The position numbers and the translations under genes were made by a program. This document shows positions 19,551-29,064 of a stretch of 64,000 nt of DNA, piece after piece. Position 1 is the first letter of the stretch. Every line of letters starts with the position of its first letter. A model generated the notes under the pieces. That model searched no databases. It was not told where the DNA came from and saw nothing but the letters and a program-made list of their open reading frames with translations. This DNA comes from Cytobacillus pseudoceanisediminis (GTDB taxonomy: Bacteria; Bacillota; Bacilli; Bacillales; Cytobacillaceae): NCBI RefSeq assembly GCF_023516215.1, contig NZ_CP097349.1:744001-808000 (forward strand), read 5' to 3'.

Positions 19551-21215
19551 GTGAGTATCCTTATCATAAAAAATGCAAATATCATCACGCTTGATCCACA
19601 TAATACTAAGGCAAAATCACTGCTTGTCAGAAATGGCATCATCGAAAAAATTTGGAATAAAACCGAGCCCGAGCGTACGGAAGTTCCAGACGGTCCTGAT
19701 ATTGAGATCCTGGATTTAAAAGGGGCTGCGCTGCTTCCTGGTTTTATAGACACTCATAGTCATTTATTAATGTACGGTCAAATGCTGAATTATGTTGATT
19801 GCAGATCCCCACGGAATAAAAACATTGGTGATATAAAGGGAGAAATAGCAGCAAGAGCCGGTAAAGCGAAACCTGGGGCATGGATCATGGGGTGGGGTTA
19901 TGATGATACCCTCTTGGAGGACAAGAGACATCCGAACAGGTCTGATTTAGATCAGGCAGCTCCGGACAATCCCGTTTTTATCCGGCATATTTCAGGGCAC
20001 TTTGGTGCTGCCAATTCCAAAGCTCTTGAATTGGCTGGAATCGACGAAAGCACATCGAATCCGCATGGCGGGTACTTTACACGGGATGATAATGGAAGGC
20101 TGGATGGTGTCATTCATGAAATACCTGCCCTGGAATTTATTTTTCCAGTCCTGCCTTCTCCGTCAAGTGATGAACAAATCAAAAATATTGGGAATGCGGC
20201 GAAGGTGTACCTGTCTCAGGGGATCACCACATGTACAGATGCCGGTGTGGGCCTTGACAGAGGAATAGAGGAATTAAATGCGCATATAGCGGCCATTAAT
20301 TCAGGAAAGAATCCGATGAATATGCGGCTAATGATCTTGCATCATCTTTTAAGAGAGGGAAGTGCTTTTTCCGGTTATACTGCAGATCAGCTGGATCTTG
20401 AATTAAAAAGACGCACTAAAAACAGAGCTTCACTGGATAGTGCCAAATTATTTCAGGATGGATCCATCCAGGGACTTACAGGTGCACTCCGCAAACCCTA
20501 TCATTGTGATGAATCTGTATATGGTGAGCTGCTGCATGATCAAAACAAATTTGCAGAAGAAATGCTGGATCTCCATAAGAGAGGATTTAGGATTGCGATT
20601 CATGGAAATGGAGATCGGGCAATCGGATCTATCCTTGAGGCTTTCGATTATGTTTTGTCAAAAAGTCCGATGGAAGACCACAGGCATCGGATTGAACATG
20701 TACAGACTGCCGGAAGTGAAGACCTTGATGCCATGCAAAGATTAGGTGTAGCAGCTTCGTTTTTCATCAATCATGTTTACTATTGGGGAGATCGGCACCG
20801 CAGAATATTCCTGGGTGAAAAGAGAGCGGCTAGAATTAATCCTTTGGCTGATGCGGTTGACCGCAATTTGCTGTTCACACTGCATTCTGATTGTCCTATT
20901 ACCCCAATTTCGCCCCTGTTTTCCATATGGGCGGCTGTGAACCGCATCACTTTAGAAGGTGAAGTGCTTGGAGATGATCAAAAAATTGATGTTCTGGAAG
21001 CTTTAAAAGCGATGACATCTTACGGGGCAGCTCTGAACTTTGAAGAAGATTCTGCTGGCACCATTGAAGAAGGAAAAAGAGGAGATTTTGTTGTCCTGGA
21101 GGCCGATCCTCTAACTTGTCCAGCAATGGAATTAAAAGATATTCCTATCTTGGCGACGATTATTTCCGGTAAGGTTGTGTGGGAGAATACAGAAAAAGCT
21201 TATATTCATTCATAG
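19551..21215 (+). CDS. YtcJ-type amidohydrolase (Amidohydro_3)
   Basis: 554 residues from GTG 19551 (AAGGAGGGATAAG upstream). Metal-dependent TIM-barrel hydrolase: H-x-H in GFIDTHSHLL near residue 70, KLFQDGSIQGLTGAL, AIHGNGDRAI, HRIEHVQ, and LHSDCPITPISP. These follow the YtcJ/DeaD-like family that cleaves N-acyl or aryl amides. It is 16 bases downstream of the symporter gene and followed by an amino-acid permease. My inference is that it frees taurine (or another sulfonate amine) from an N-acyl conjugate ahead of Tpa; substrate specificity cannot be read from sequence. No signal peptide, so cytosolic. Confidence 0.88.
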   Translation: MSILIIKNANIITLDPHNTKAKSLLVRNGIIEKIWNKTEPERTEVPDGPDIEILDLKGAALLPGFIDTHSHLLMYGQMLNYVDCRSPRNKNIGDIKGEIAARAGKAKPGAWIMGWGYDDTLLEDKRHPNRSDLDQAAPDNPVFIRHISGHFGAANSKALELAGIDESTSNPHGGYFTRDDNGRLDGVIHEIPALEFIFPVLPSPSSDEQIKNIGNAAKVYLSQGITTCTDAGVGLDRGIEELNAHIAAINSGKNPMNMRLMILHHLLREGSAFSGYTADQLDLELKRRTKNRASLDSAKLFQDGSIQGLTGALRKPYHCDESVYGELLHDQNKFAEEMLDLHKRGFRIAIHGNGDRAIGSILEAFDYVLSKSPMEDHRHRIEHVQTAGSEDLDAMQRLGVAASFFINHVYYWGDRHRRIFLGEKRAARINPLADAVDRNLLFTLHSDCPITPISPLFSIWAAVNRITLEGEVLGDDQKIDVLEALKAMTSYGAALNFEEDSAGTIEEGKRGDFVVLEADPLTCPAMELKDIPILATIISGKVVWENTEKAYIHS

Positions 21216-21234
21216 ATAACCACTATTGAAAAAC

Positions 21235-21285
21235 TCCTTAATACTGAAGCAAAAGCCGGGGGTCAGCTTTTGCTCCGTTTAAGGA
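21235..21285 (+). other. Two-tier hairpin before the APC permease gene
   Basis: Inner stem AGCAAAAGC (21248-21256) with GCTTTTGCT (21266-21274), perfect 9 bp; outer stem TCCTTAA (21235-21241) with TTAAGGA (21279-21285), perfect 7 bp. There is no T-run, so it is not a simple terminator. It may be a leader structure, an mRNA-stability element or a weak attenuator between amidohydrolase and permease genes. Confidence 0.55.
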
Positions 21286-21358
21286 TGAGGCATTAGCTCA
21301 ACAAGATTAAGCAGTCCTTAATAGATTTGAGAGAAGCCTTAATAATGGAGGGGAAAAC

Positions 21359-22846
21359 ATGGAAGAAAGGGTACAGCTGGAAAAAACGTTTAAGCCGCAA
21401 TGGGTGTGGGCTATCGCGCTTGGTTCTGCCATTGGATGGGGAGCATTTATTCTGCCAACTGAATGGATGGGGAAAGCAGGGCCGATCGGTGCGGTGATCG
21501 GGTTAACCATTGGTGCTTTATTAATGATGGTGATTGCTGTCAGTTATGGGGTTTTAATTGAAAAGTATCCTGTTTCCGGCGGAGAATTTGCTTATGCATA
21601 TATCGGGTTTGGGAGGAATCATGCTTTTATTTGCGGATGGTTTCTGACTCTTGGCTATATTTGTATTGTCGCCCTGAATGCATCTGCATTGGCCTTGCTC
21701 GGAAAGTTTATGCTTCCCTCGCTTACAAATATCGGTTTGTTATATGAAATAGGCGGCTGGCAGGTTTATCTGGGTGAAGTAGCAATAGCGACAGCAGCAC
21801 TCCTGATCTTTGCCTATTTTAATATAAAGGGTGCTTCCATATCTGGTAAACTCCAATATATATTCTGTATTATCCTTGTTGCCGGTGTGTTTCTGCTTAC
21901 TTTAAGTATGTTATTAAGTCCATCTTCAGATCTGTCAAATCTTCAGCCTTTTTTTAAGCCCGAGATTCCTGCCCTTACTGGAATCATTGCAATCATCGCT
22001 ATTGCTCCATGGGCATACGTTGGTTTTGATAACATTCCTCAGGCGGCTGAAGAGTTTAATTTTCCTCCTAAGAAGGCATTCATGCTTATCATATATTCGT
22101 TAATTGTAGCCTGTATCTTATACTCCTTTATGATTATTGCAACAGCAGTGGCAATGCCATGGCAAAACCTTGTTGCCGGAAAGCCGATTTGGGGGACAGG
22201 TGATGTCATCTCTGATACTTTAGGTGCCTTCGGAGTACTTCTGCTCGCAATCTCCCTTTGTATGGGTGTATTCACAGGGCTTAACGGATTCTATGTATCT
22301 TCCAGCCGTTTATTGTTTGCGATGGGGAGAGCTAAAGTAGTTCCTAAAGTATTTTCCAGGCTTCATCCGAAGCATGGCACCCCATATGCAGGAGTTCTGT
22401 TCACATGTGCCGTGTGTCTGTTTGCCCCATGGTTTGGGCGTCCCGTCCTATTATGGATTGTTGACATGTCAGCAACAGGAGTAACCATTGCCTACTTTTA
22501 TACTTGTTTCACAGCCTATAAGCTATTCAGCTGGACAGAAGCAGCCGATGGAAAAATGGTCTCACCCGGCAAAAAACTGGTTGCTCTGATAGGTGCACTA
22601 AGCGGTCTTTCATTTCTTGGATTGCTGCTCATTCCTGGGTCTCCATCAGCACTTGGAGCACCTTCACTGATCGCCTTACTGGTTTGGACAGTATTAGGAT
22701 TAGCTTTCTATCTATATAAAAGGAAAGAATATAAGCAAATACCTAAAAGTACACTTGATTATTATATTTTAGGGAGTACAGAGAAAATTGGGAAGGAGGA
22801 TAAGACTGACACTGATACCCAGGTTAGTATCAAAATAGATGCTTAA
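21359..22846 (+). CDS. APC-family amino acid permease
   Basis: 495 residues, about 12 membrane segments. N-terminus QWVWAIALGSAIGWGAFILP carries the APC glycine-rich TM1 loop (GSAIGWGAF). PVSGGEFAYAYIGFGR, IAPWAYVGFDNIPQAAEEF and the C-terminal hydrophilic tail are typical of the YgjI/YbeC branch. Start ATG 21359 behind GGAGGGGAAAAC. It is the last gene of the taurine island on the plus strand and probably takes up taurine, alanine or the amino acid part of the amidohydrolase substrate. Proton- or sodium-coupling is not shown by sequence. Confidence 0.88.
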   Translation: MEERVQLEKTFKPQWVWAIALGSAIGWGAFILPTEWMGKAGPIGAVIGLTIGALLMMVIAVSYGVLIEKYPVSGGEFAYAYIGFGRNHAFICGWFLTLGYICIVALNASALALLGKFMLPSLTNIGLLYEIGGWQVYLGEVAIATAALLIFAYFNIKGASISGKLQYIFCIILVAGVFLLTLSMLLSPSSDLSNLQPFFKPEIPALTGIIAIIAIAPWAYVGFDNIPQAAEEFNFPPKKAFMLIIYSLIVACILYSFMIIATAVAMPWQNLVAGKPIWGTGDVISDTLGAFGVLLLAISLCMGVFTGLNGFYVSSSRLLFAMGRAKVVPKVFSRLHPKHGTPYAGVLFTCAVCLFAPWFGRPVLLWIVDMSATGVTIAYFYTCFTAYKLFSWTEAADGKMVSPGKKLVALIGALSGLSFLGLLLIPGSPSALGAPSLIALLVWTVLGLAFYLYKRKEYKQIPKSTLDYYILGSTEKIGKEDKTDTDTQVSIKIDA

Positions 22847-22943
22847 GTGCTTAAGGGGTCAGCCGCTGATAAATCTATTAAACTGCGTAAATTGGTCTGT
22901 TAATTAACGGGGGATGAAGCTTTGGGCAAAAATAGAGCTGGCT

Positions 22944-23450
22944 TCCAATTCTAGTGCGAAGACGGGCGGATTAAGACAGGAGAGACCGAAAATAGCCTGT
23001 TTGTGTCCGAAGAAGGGGCAGGTTCAGACAGGAAGAACGAGAAATAGCCTGTTTGTGTCCGAAGACGGGGCAGGTTCAGACAGGAAGAACGAGAAATAGC
23101 CTGTTTGTGTCCGAAGAAGGGGCAGGTTCAGACAGGAAGAACGAGAAATAGCCTGTTTGTGTCCGAAGAAGGGGCAGGTTCAGACAGGAAGAACGAGAAA
23201 TAGCCTGTTTGTGTCCGAAGACGGGGCAGGTTCAGACAGGAAGAACGAGAAATAACCTGTTTGTGTCCGAAGAAGAGGCAGGTTCAGACAAGGAGAACCG
23301 GAAATAGCCTGTTTGTGTCCGAAGACGGGGCATGTTCAGACAGGGAGAACGAGAAATAACCTGTTTGTGTCCGAAGACGGGGCGAGTTCAGACAGGAAGA
23401 ACCGGAAATAATCTGTTTGTGTCCGAAGAAAGAACAAGTTCATACAGGAA
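22944..23450. repeat. 52-bp tandem repeat array A
   Basis: Nine copies of CCTGTTTGTGTCCGAAG-like cores start at exactly 22996, 23048, 23100, 23152, 23204, 23256, 23308, 23360 and 23412: period 52 without a single indel. A degenerate unit precedes them. Each unit also holds GTTCAGACAGG, the near inverse of the core, so TTCAGACAGG and CCTGTT...GTCCGAA can pair. Convergent intergenic position between the permease and LysR genes. There are no unique spacers and 52 is not divisible by 3, so it is neither CRISPR nor coding. Related to array B. Confidence 0.9.
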
Positions 23451-23458
23451 TAAGTATA

Positions 23459-23483
23459 GCCCCAATCAATAAGTGATTGGGGC
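23459..23483. terminator. Hairpin between convergent genes
   Basis: GCCCCAATCA pairs perfectly with TGATTGGGGC around ATAAG. Neither side has a strong T-run; still the best terminator candidate for the LysR gene. Confidence 0.55.
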
Positions 23484-23560
23484 AAATTGTTATTTATAAA
23501 GTTTAATCACAAAAACTTAACTACCCAGCCTGCAGCTCTACTATAATCCTGCCAATGTCT

Positions 23561-24448
23561 TTATTGTCTTGATGATATAAATTCCATCAGCTTCCTGCTG
23601 GTATGTTTCAGGGCTTCCTCATGATAGATCATGTAAAAGTCCCGCTGCATTGTAATTCCGTCTATATTTAATTGCTTTAAAGTACCGAGCCGAAGTTCTT
23701 TTTTTACAGCAGATTTTGAGATGATGGAAATTCCTAATCCTGCTTCTACACAGGATTTTATGGCTTCGGTGTGTTTCAGTTCCATAATGACATTCAATTT
23801 GGATGCATCTACATGGCATCTTCTAAAGGAATCCTCCATCACTTGCCTTGTTCCTGATCCTTTTTCACGGATAATAATAGGAACTGAGAGCAGCTCCTCG
23901 ATGGTTATATTGTCCGTCTTAATGAATTTATTTTCAGGAGAGGCTATGATAATCAACTCATCTTTGGCAAATGGAACTTGTTTTAAGGCTGGGTAGGAGA
24001 GCATGGATTCAATGAATCCTAAATTGATTTCATGATTTAACAGCTTCTCAACGATATGCCTGGAGTTGTATACATTTAAATGCAGGCTGACTTTTGGATA
24101 AAGACTCGAAAAGTCGGCTAATAAAAAGGGGAGGACATGCTCCCCGATGGTTAAGCTGGCTCCGACCTTTAAGTCCCCATGTACACTTCCCTTTAGTTCT
24201 TCAAGTTCATTTTCAGTTTCATTCATTAAAGCTATCAGCTTTTTGACTTTATGATAAAGGATTTCGCCTGCAGGAGTCAGCGAGATTTTTTTGGTTGTCC
24301 GTTCAAAGAGCTGACAATCCCACTGTTCTTCAAGTTGTTTGATTTGAAGGCTGACACTTGATTGAGAGAGGTGAAGATCTTTGGCAGTCTGAGAAAAACT
24401 CTTATTATTTGCAGTGACATAAAATACTTTCAAATAGTCGAGGTTCAT
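23561..24448 (-). CDS. LysR family regulator, partner of the YeiH exporter
   Basis: 295 residues. N-terminal HTH: LKVFYVTANNKSFSQTAKDLHLSQSSVSLQIKQLEEQ, classic LysR. The effector domain (about 90-290) has the usual VGASLTIGEHVLP and GLGISIISKSAVKKEL. Its ATG overlaps the stop of the YeiH gene (ATGA), so it is translationally coupled to it. LysR genes linked to yeiH (YeiE in enterobacteria) respond to sulfur compounds such as sulfite; here the sulfite-producing Xsc pathway is nearby. This regulator may therefore sense sulfite or a sulfonate intermediate (inference). Confidence 0.9.
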   Translation of the reverse strand: MNLDYLKVFYVTANNKSFSQTAKDLHLSQSSVSLQIKQLEEQWDCQLFERTTKKISLTPAGEILYHKVKKLIALMNETENELEELKGSVHGDLKVGASLTIGEHVLPFLLADFSSLYPKVSLHLNVYNSRHIVEKLLNHEINLGFIESMLSYPALKQVPFAKDELIIIASPENKFIKTDNITIEELLSVPIIIREKGSGTRQVMEDSFRRCHVDASKLNVIMELKHTEAIKSCVEAGLGISIISKSAVKKELRLGTLKQLNIDGITMQRDFYMIYHEEALKHTSRKLMEFISSRQ

Positions 24449-25547
24449 AAATATTCTCCTTCAATCCTGTAACTTCCCTCTCTATTGTAATCGATAGAGG
24501 GACATTTAAAAATTTTATATAGCAGGAGCAGCAGAGGGGTTATGGCAAGAAGACCCAGAAAGCCTGCTATGGCAACAGCCACTGGTTTAAAGCCTACTTT
24601 CACGAAGTCTTTCCATTTAATATTAAGCCCAAGCCCTGCCATTCCCATTGCGAGGAGGTAGGTGCTAAGCAATAAGAAGATGCTGACGATACTTCCGGGG
24701 ATGGAGAAAAGAGTATTGATCAGGCTGGTAAGCAGAAATCCAAAAATAAACCATGGAATTGGCAGCTTCCCTATATTCCGGCTTTTACCGCTGTTTTTTC
24801 TGCTGTAAACAAAACTGATAATAAGGGCAACTGGTATCAGCAATAATACTCTTCCGAGTTTAACCAGTATGGCAGAGTCACTGCTGGCATCTCCGCCTGG
24901 AACACCAGCCGCCACTACATGGGCAAGTTCGTGCAGTGTTGCGCCGGCTAATACACCATATTCCTGCTCGCTAATAGGCAGCAAGGGAAATAAAACAATA
25001 TACAAAATGGCCCCTATGGTCCCTAAAACTGCTATGCATGAAACTGCAACTGCGGTTTGCTCTTCCTTGCTTTTGACAATAGGCGCAATCGCAATAATGG
25101 CTGCCGCTCCGCAAATAGCAGTGCCTGCAGCAAGCAAAGCTGACAATTTCTTATTGATTCTGAACGCTTTGCCCAAAAGCAGGATGAAACTCATGGTAAA
25201 GACGATGACCACAACATCGATGATCATGATTGAAAAACCTGCTGATATAATTTCCTGCAAATTCAGCCTAAAGCCCAGTAAAATAATCCCTGCACGAAGC
25301 AGTACCTTGCTTGAAAACTGAATACCTGAATGAGCGTCCGCAGGTACAGATAGCGTATTTCCCCAAATGCCTCCCATCAGAATGGAGAGGATCATGATTC
25401 CGAGAATGGAGAAAAAGGGAAGATTGGCAATTTGGCCAGCCAGAACCGCAAGGATGAGGGTCAGCAATAATCCTTTCGCAAACCCGATAGCCTTTTGTTT
25501 TTTTTAGGTTCTTCTATTACATATTCTTGAATTTTTTGTGCTTCCAC
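24445..25547 (-). CDS. YeiH/UPF0324 putative sulfite or sulfate exporter (frameshift in T8)
   Basis: About 367 residues, 10-11 membrane segments. The N-terminal 35 residues from GTG 25547 (EAQKIQEYVIEEPKK) are in one frame and the rest in another; adding one base to the run of eight at 25498-25505 joins them as K-Q-K-A-I-G-F-A-K-G. Family marks: GIILLGFRLNLQEI, GTAICGAAAIIAIAPIVKSKEEQ, GATLHELAHVVAA. Pfam03601 members include TauZ of Paracoccus, a proposed sulfite/sulfate exporter in taurine catabolism (literature knowledge). The start has AAAGGGGA 7 bases upstream. Regulated by the overlapping LysR gene. Confidence 0.85.
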
Positions 25548-25620
25548 AGAAAGTTCCCCTTTCGTTCATTTGATACCTTAACCGTATCATAGGAAAGGAA
25601 AACCGCTTCACCGATTGTTT

Positions 25621-25633
25621 AATAAGGCTTATT
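25621..25633. promoter_or_regulatory. Possible LysR site upstream of the YeiH gene
   Basis: AATAAGGCTTATT is a perfect inverted repeat with one central base, 74 bases before the YeiH start. Placement fits a LysR box but there is only one copy. Confidence 0.3.
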
Positions 25634-25663
25634 GGATTTCTTAATGATTCAAAATGGTATGGC

Positions 25664-26593
25664 TTAAGCCCCTTTTTGCTGCAAAATCATGACTTCCTCT
25701 TCTTTTTCTTTCATTGATAGGAAAAGTACTCCAGCAATGATGAAAACACCGCCGAGCAGTTGATAGCTTCCGAAGGTTTCTTTTAGCCACAGGAAGGATA
25801 TCAAAGCTGCCACAAGCGGCTCAATACTGGATAAAAGACTGGTTTCTGTGGGGGAAAGATACTTCAGACTTCCTATATAGAACAAAAAGGAGAGGGTGCT
25901 GATCACAATAATGGCAATTAACATAGATAATGTACCAATATTAAGGGCAACTGCCATGCTGGCAAAGCTGAATGATGGCATCAGTAAATATAGGACGATT
26001 CCGCCAAGCAGCATTCCCCAGCCTATGATTGTCATCGTTCCCCAGGTCTTAATGAGGGAAACAGGCTGCAATGTATAAAAGGCAAATCCCAGCGCAGTTA
26101 AAAATCCGATCCATAAAGCCTTATCTGTCAAGAGAATTTGGTCCAGAGATCCATTGGTAATAAGCAGAAAAATTCCTGATAAAGCGGTGACAATGGCCAG
26201 CAAATGGGTCTTGGATGGCCATCTTCTGGACTCGATTGCCACATAAATCGTGATCAGCACCGGACCAGCAAATTGAAACAGGGTGGCTGTAACGGCATTG
26301 CTCACCTGAATGGTTTCAATAAAAGCATATTGCCCTCCAAGCATCCCCAAAACAGCAAAAAGAAGTAGCTGTATCCAGTGGCGGGGATGTTTCCATATCG
26401 CAAATACATTTACTTTTCGGCATGATAAGAAAATGAGCGTGAAAATGCCTGCCGCAATCAATCTGATAACTAAATAATCGCTTGATGATAAGTGGGTCTC
26501 CTGAAAAAACCACTGGAGCATTGGACCAGATAATCCCCACAAAGAAGCACCGCTTATAATCATGGCCAGTCCCAGCCTGCGTGAATTGCTCAT
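25664..26593 (-). CDS. EamA/DMT family exporter
   Basis: 309 residues and ten hydrophobic segments in two EamA repeats of five (about 1-145 and 150-300); the second repeat carries SLLSSIEPLVAALISFLWLKE, the usual EamA signature. Start ATG 26593 behind AAGGAGACATACAAC. Divergent from a MocR/PdxR-type regulator gene 101 bases away, an arrangement known for metabolite exporters (for example YdeD/YedA-like carriers of amino acids). Substrate unknown. Confidence 0.88.
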   Translation of the reverse strand: MSNSRRLGLAMIISGASLWGLSGPMLQWFFQETHLSSSDYLVIRLIAAGIFTLIFLSCRKVNVFAIWKHPRHWIQLLLFAVLGMLGGQYAFIETIQVSNAVTATLFQFAGPVLITIYVAIESRRWPSKTHLLAIVTALSGIFLLITNGSLDQILLTDKALWIGFLTALGFAFYTLQPVSLIKTWGTMTIIGWGMLLGGIVLYLLMPSFSFASMAVALNIGTLSMLIAIIVISTLSFLFYIGSLKYLSPTETSLLSSIEPLVAALISFLWLKETFGSYQLLGGVFIIAGVLFLSMKEKEEEVMILQQKGA

Positions 26594-26694
26594 GTTGTAT
26601 GTCTCCTTACTATATATGTAATTATCATGTATTATAGATAATAACTGGTGTTGTTAGAAGGGTCAGATTTTTATTATAGAAGGGGGCCAGATTA

Positions 26695-28086
26695 ATGTCC
26701 GAGTTAACGCCAAATCTAAACTTTACAAGCGGTGAGCCACTATATGTGCAATTATATAAATATATTAAAAACGAAATTAAGACAGGCAATCTGGCGGTAA
26801 ATGCAAAGCTCCCATCCAAAAGGAAATTTGCCCGTTATCTTCAGGTTAGTGAGAATACAATTGAATCTGCATATGAACAGCTTATGGCTGAAGGATACAT
26901 CGAATCGAAGGCACGCAAAGGATATTTTGTGTGTGAAGTTGAACAATATCATTTTGCTTCAGAAAATGAAGAGCCTCTCGCTGAAGAAAAGCAGCATATA
27001 GAGGGTAAGTTCATGTATCATTTTACTCATTCCGGGGTGGATATCAGGACGTTCCCATTTTCTGTGTTCCGGAAATTAACAAATCAAGTCCTGACAAGGG
27101 ATAATGGCGAGGTTCTAATGCTTGGCCATCCTCAAGGCGAGCAGGAGCTGCGGAACCAGATCGCGAAGTATCTCTATAAATCCAGGGGTGTAAATTGTTC
27201 CCCAAGCCAAATCATTCTTGGATCTGGAACACAATATTTAATGAAAACGTTATTACAGCTGCTGGATGGAAGTACTTTTGCTGTTGAAAATCCGGGATAT
27301 CACCGCAAGCTCATCATCTTTGAAAAAGGTATGGACAATGTGAGGGACATTCCTCTCGATCAAGATGGACTTGTTTTATCAAAGCTGAAAAAGTCAGGAG
27401 CAAACATCGTCTTTGTCACTCCATCTCACCAATTCCCTTGCGGAATGATTATGCCTATTGCCAGAAGGATGCAGCTTTTAAAATGGGCAAAGGAAAAACC
27501 TGGACGTTATATCATTGAAGATGACTATGACAGTGAATTCCGCTACACGGGCAAGCCGATTCCTGCCCTGCAGGGATTGGATAAGGATGAAAAAGTAATT
27601 TATATGGGCACATTCTCGAAAGCCCTGCTTCCCTCTCTAAGGATTAGTTATATGGTCCTTCCAAGACCTTTGCTGAAGATTTATCAGGAAGATTATTTCT
27701 TTTATGCGCAAACTGTTTCCCGGACAGATCAGGAGATTTTAATAAAATTTCTTCAGGAGGACTACTGGGATAAGCATATCCAGAAAATGAGGGTCGTTTA
27801 TCGAAAGAAAAGAGATATCCTAATTGCTGCCATATCGAAGTATTTTCCACCAGGTTCTGAAGTAATCGGACAGGACTCAGGTTTGCACATATTACTTCGG
27901 CCGAATAATGAAATGAATGAACAACAGCTGATCAGGAAAGCCTTAGAGGCAGGAATAAAAATTTATCCTGTATCTCAATTTGGAGAAAATGACGGTCACA
28001 CTGTATTGCTTGGTTTTGCCTTACTATCTGAAGAAGAGTTATTTGAAGCTATAAGGGTATTGGCCAGGGCATGGTTTGAATTGTAA
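26695..28086 (+). CDS. MocR-type GntR/aminotransferase fusion regulator
   Basis: 463 residues. GntR HTH at the N-terminus (PLYVQLYKYIKNEIKTGNL, KLPSKRKFARYLQVSENTIESAYEQLMAEGYI) followed by a full class I aminotransferase-like domain. The PLP site is retained: EDDYDSEFRYTGKPIPALQG and TFSKALLPSLRISYM with the Schiff-base Lys in FSKALLP. MocR proteins use PLP or its adducts as effectors and generally control adjacent genes. Here the partner is the divergent EamA exporter. TauR of taurine clusters belongs to this family, but its position across the LysR/YeiH genes makes a direct taurine role only possible. Confidence 0.9.
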   Translation: MSELTPNLNFTSGEPLYVQLYKYIKNEIKTGNLAVNAKLPSKRKFARYLQVSENTIESAYEQLMAEGYIESKARKGYFVCEVEQYHFASENEEPLAEEKQHIEGKFMYHFTHSGVDIRTFPFSVFRKLTNQVLTRDNGEVLMLGHPQGEQELRNQIAKYLYKSRGVNCSPSQIILGSGTQYLMKTLLQLLDGSTFAVENPGYHRKLIIFEKGMDNVRDIPLDQDGLVLSKLKKSGANIVFVTPSHQFPCGMIMPIARRMQLLKWAKEKPGRYIIEDDYDSEFRYTGKPIPALQGLDKDEKVIYMGTFSKALLPSLRISYMVLPRPLLKIYQEDYFFYAQTVSRTDQEILIKFLQEDYWDKHIQKMRVVYRKKRDILIAAISKYFPPGSEVIGQDSGLHILLRPNNEMNEQQLIRKALEAGIKIYPVSQFGENDGHTVLLGFALLSEEELFEAIRVLARAWFEL

Positions 28087-28269
28087 AACCTGAAAAATGG
28101 TGATTTAGCATTCGTAGATTATCAAAACCCATAATGTGGAGAACAGTTGCAGGATTTTTAAAGTAGTTATTAATGCTCATTTTACCAAGTAAAGCGAACT
28201 GTTTGTCCATTCAGTACGTTTCCATTTATAACAGGCTTAGCCTGAAAAATTAGATGGAGGTTTTCTTGA

Positions 28270-29064
28270 ATGAAAAAGTTTTCTTTCCTGATGGTTTGTC
28301 TATTTGTTATGGCAGGTGCAGCGGGTTTTACGGCATTTTCGAATTCCGCAGAGCCGGCAAATTCTTCAGTTGAAGCCGCACAGACTGAAGCTGTTCAAGT
28401 TTATGGTCCAGGTGGTCCTTTGGGCCCGATAAAGGAGACTGCAGAAAAGTTTTCAGCTGAAACAGGTATCAGGGTGAACGTAACGGCTGGACCGGAATCC
28501 AATTGGATTCAGCAGGCAAAGGAGGATGCTGACCTGATTTACGGAGGTTCAGAGTATATGATGCAAAGCTTTGTTTTTAACCACCCTGGAATGATAGACG
28601 AAAAATCACGAACAGAGCTGTATACTCGTGCTGCTGGCATTCTGGTAAGAAAAGGAAACCCCAAAAAAATAGAATCCCTAGAGGATTTAACAAAGCCAGG
28701 AGTTAAAATAGTGGATGTTAACGGTGCAGGCCAGCTTGGTCTTTGGGAAGACCTGGCAGGAAGAAAGGGCCTGATCGCTGGTTTAAATCAAAACATGGAT
28801 ATTTCAGTCAAAACCAGTGCTGAAGCCATTGATCTTTGGAAGACTAATTCAAAGCTGGATGCATGGATCACATATGAGTCCTGGCATTATCGCTTGAAAG
28901 AGGAAACAGAATTAATCCAAATGCCGGAAGATGAAAAGATTTACAGAGGAACACCTATTGCTATTGCCAAAGCTTCGCAGCATAAAAAAGAGGCTAAAAA
29001 ATTCATAGAGTATCTACAAACGGAATCAGCCCATAAGATTTTTCAAAAATGGGGATGGAACTAA
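28270..29064 (+). CDS. AcfC-like periplasmic-type substrate-binding protein
   Basis: 264 residues. Signal peptide (about 1-28): MKKFSFLMVCLFVMAGAAGF followed by a small-residue cleavage region; no lipobox Cys. The mature part starts VQVYGPGGPLGPIKETAEKFSAETGI, the pattern of accessory colonization factor AcfC and molybdate/sulfate-type binding proteins, with DADLIYGGSEYMM and VDVNGAGQLGLWEDLAGR further on. No ABC permease or ATPase is adjacent, so the binding partner is unknown. Start ATG 28270 behind GGAGG. Oxyanion binding is inferred from the family. Confidence 0.8.
   Translation: MKKFSFLMVCLFVMAGAAGFTAFSNSAEPANSSVEAAQTEAVQVYGPGGPLGPIKETAEKFSAETGIRVNVTAGPESNWIQQAKEDADLIYGGSEYMMQSFVFNHPGMIDEKSRTELYTRAAGILVRKGNPKKIESLEDLTKPGVKIVDVNGAGQLGLWEDLAGRKGLIAGLNQNMDISVKTSAEAIDLWKTNSKLDAWITYESWHYRLKEETELIQMPEDEKIYRGTPIAIAKASQHKKEAKKFIEYLQTESAHKIFQKWGWN

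Noticed and set aside
22914..23099. Short ORF in repeat array A
   Set aside because: Reading frame made by the repeat; period 52 is not divisible by three and no family-like protein results.
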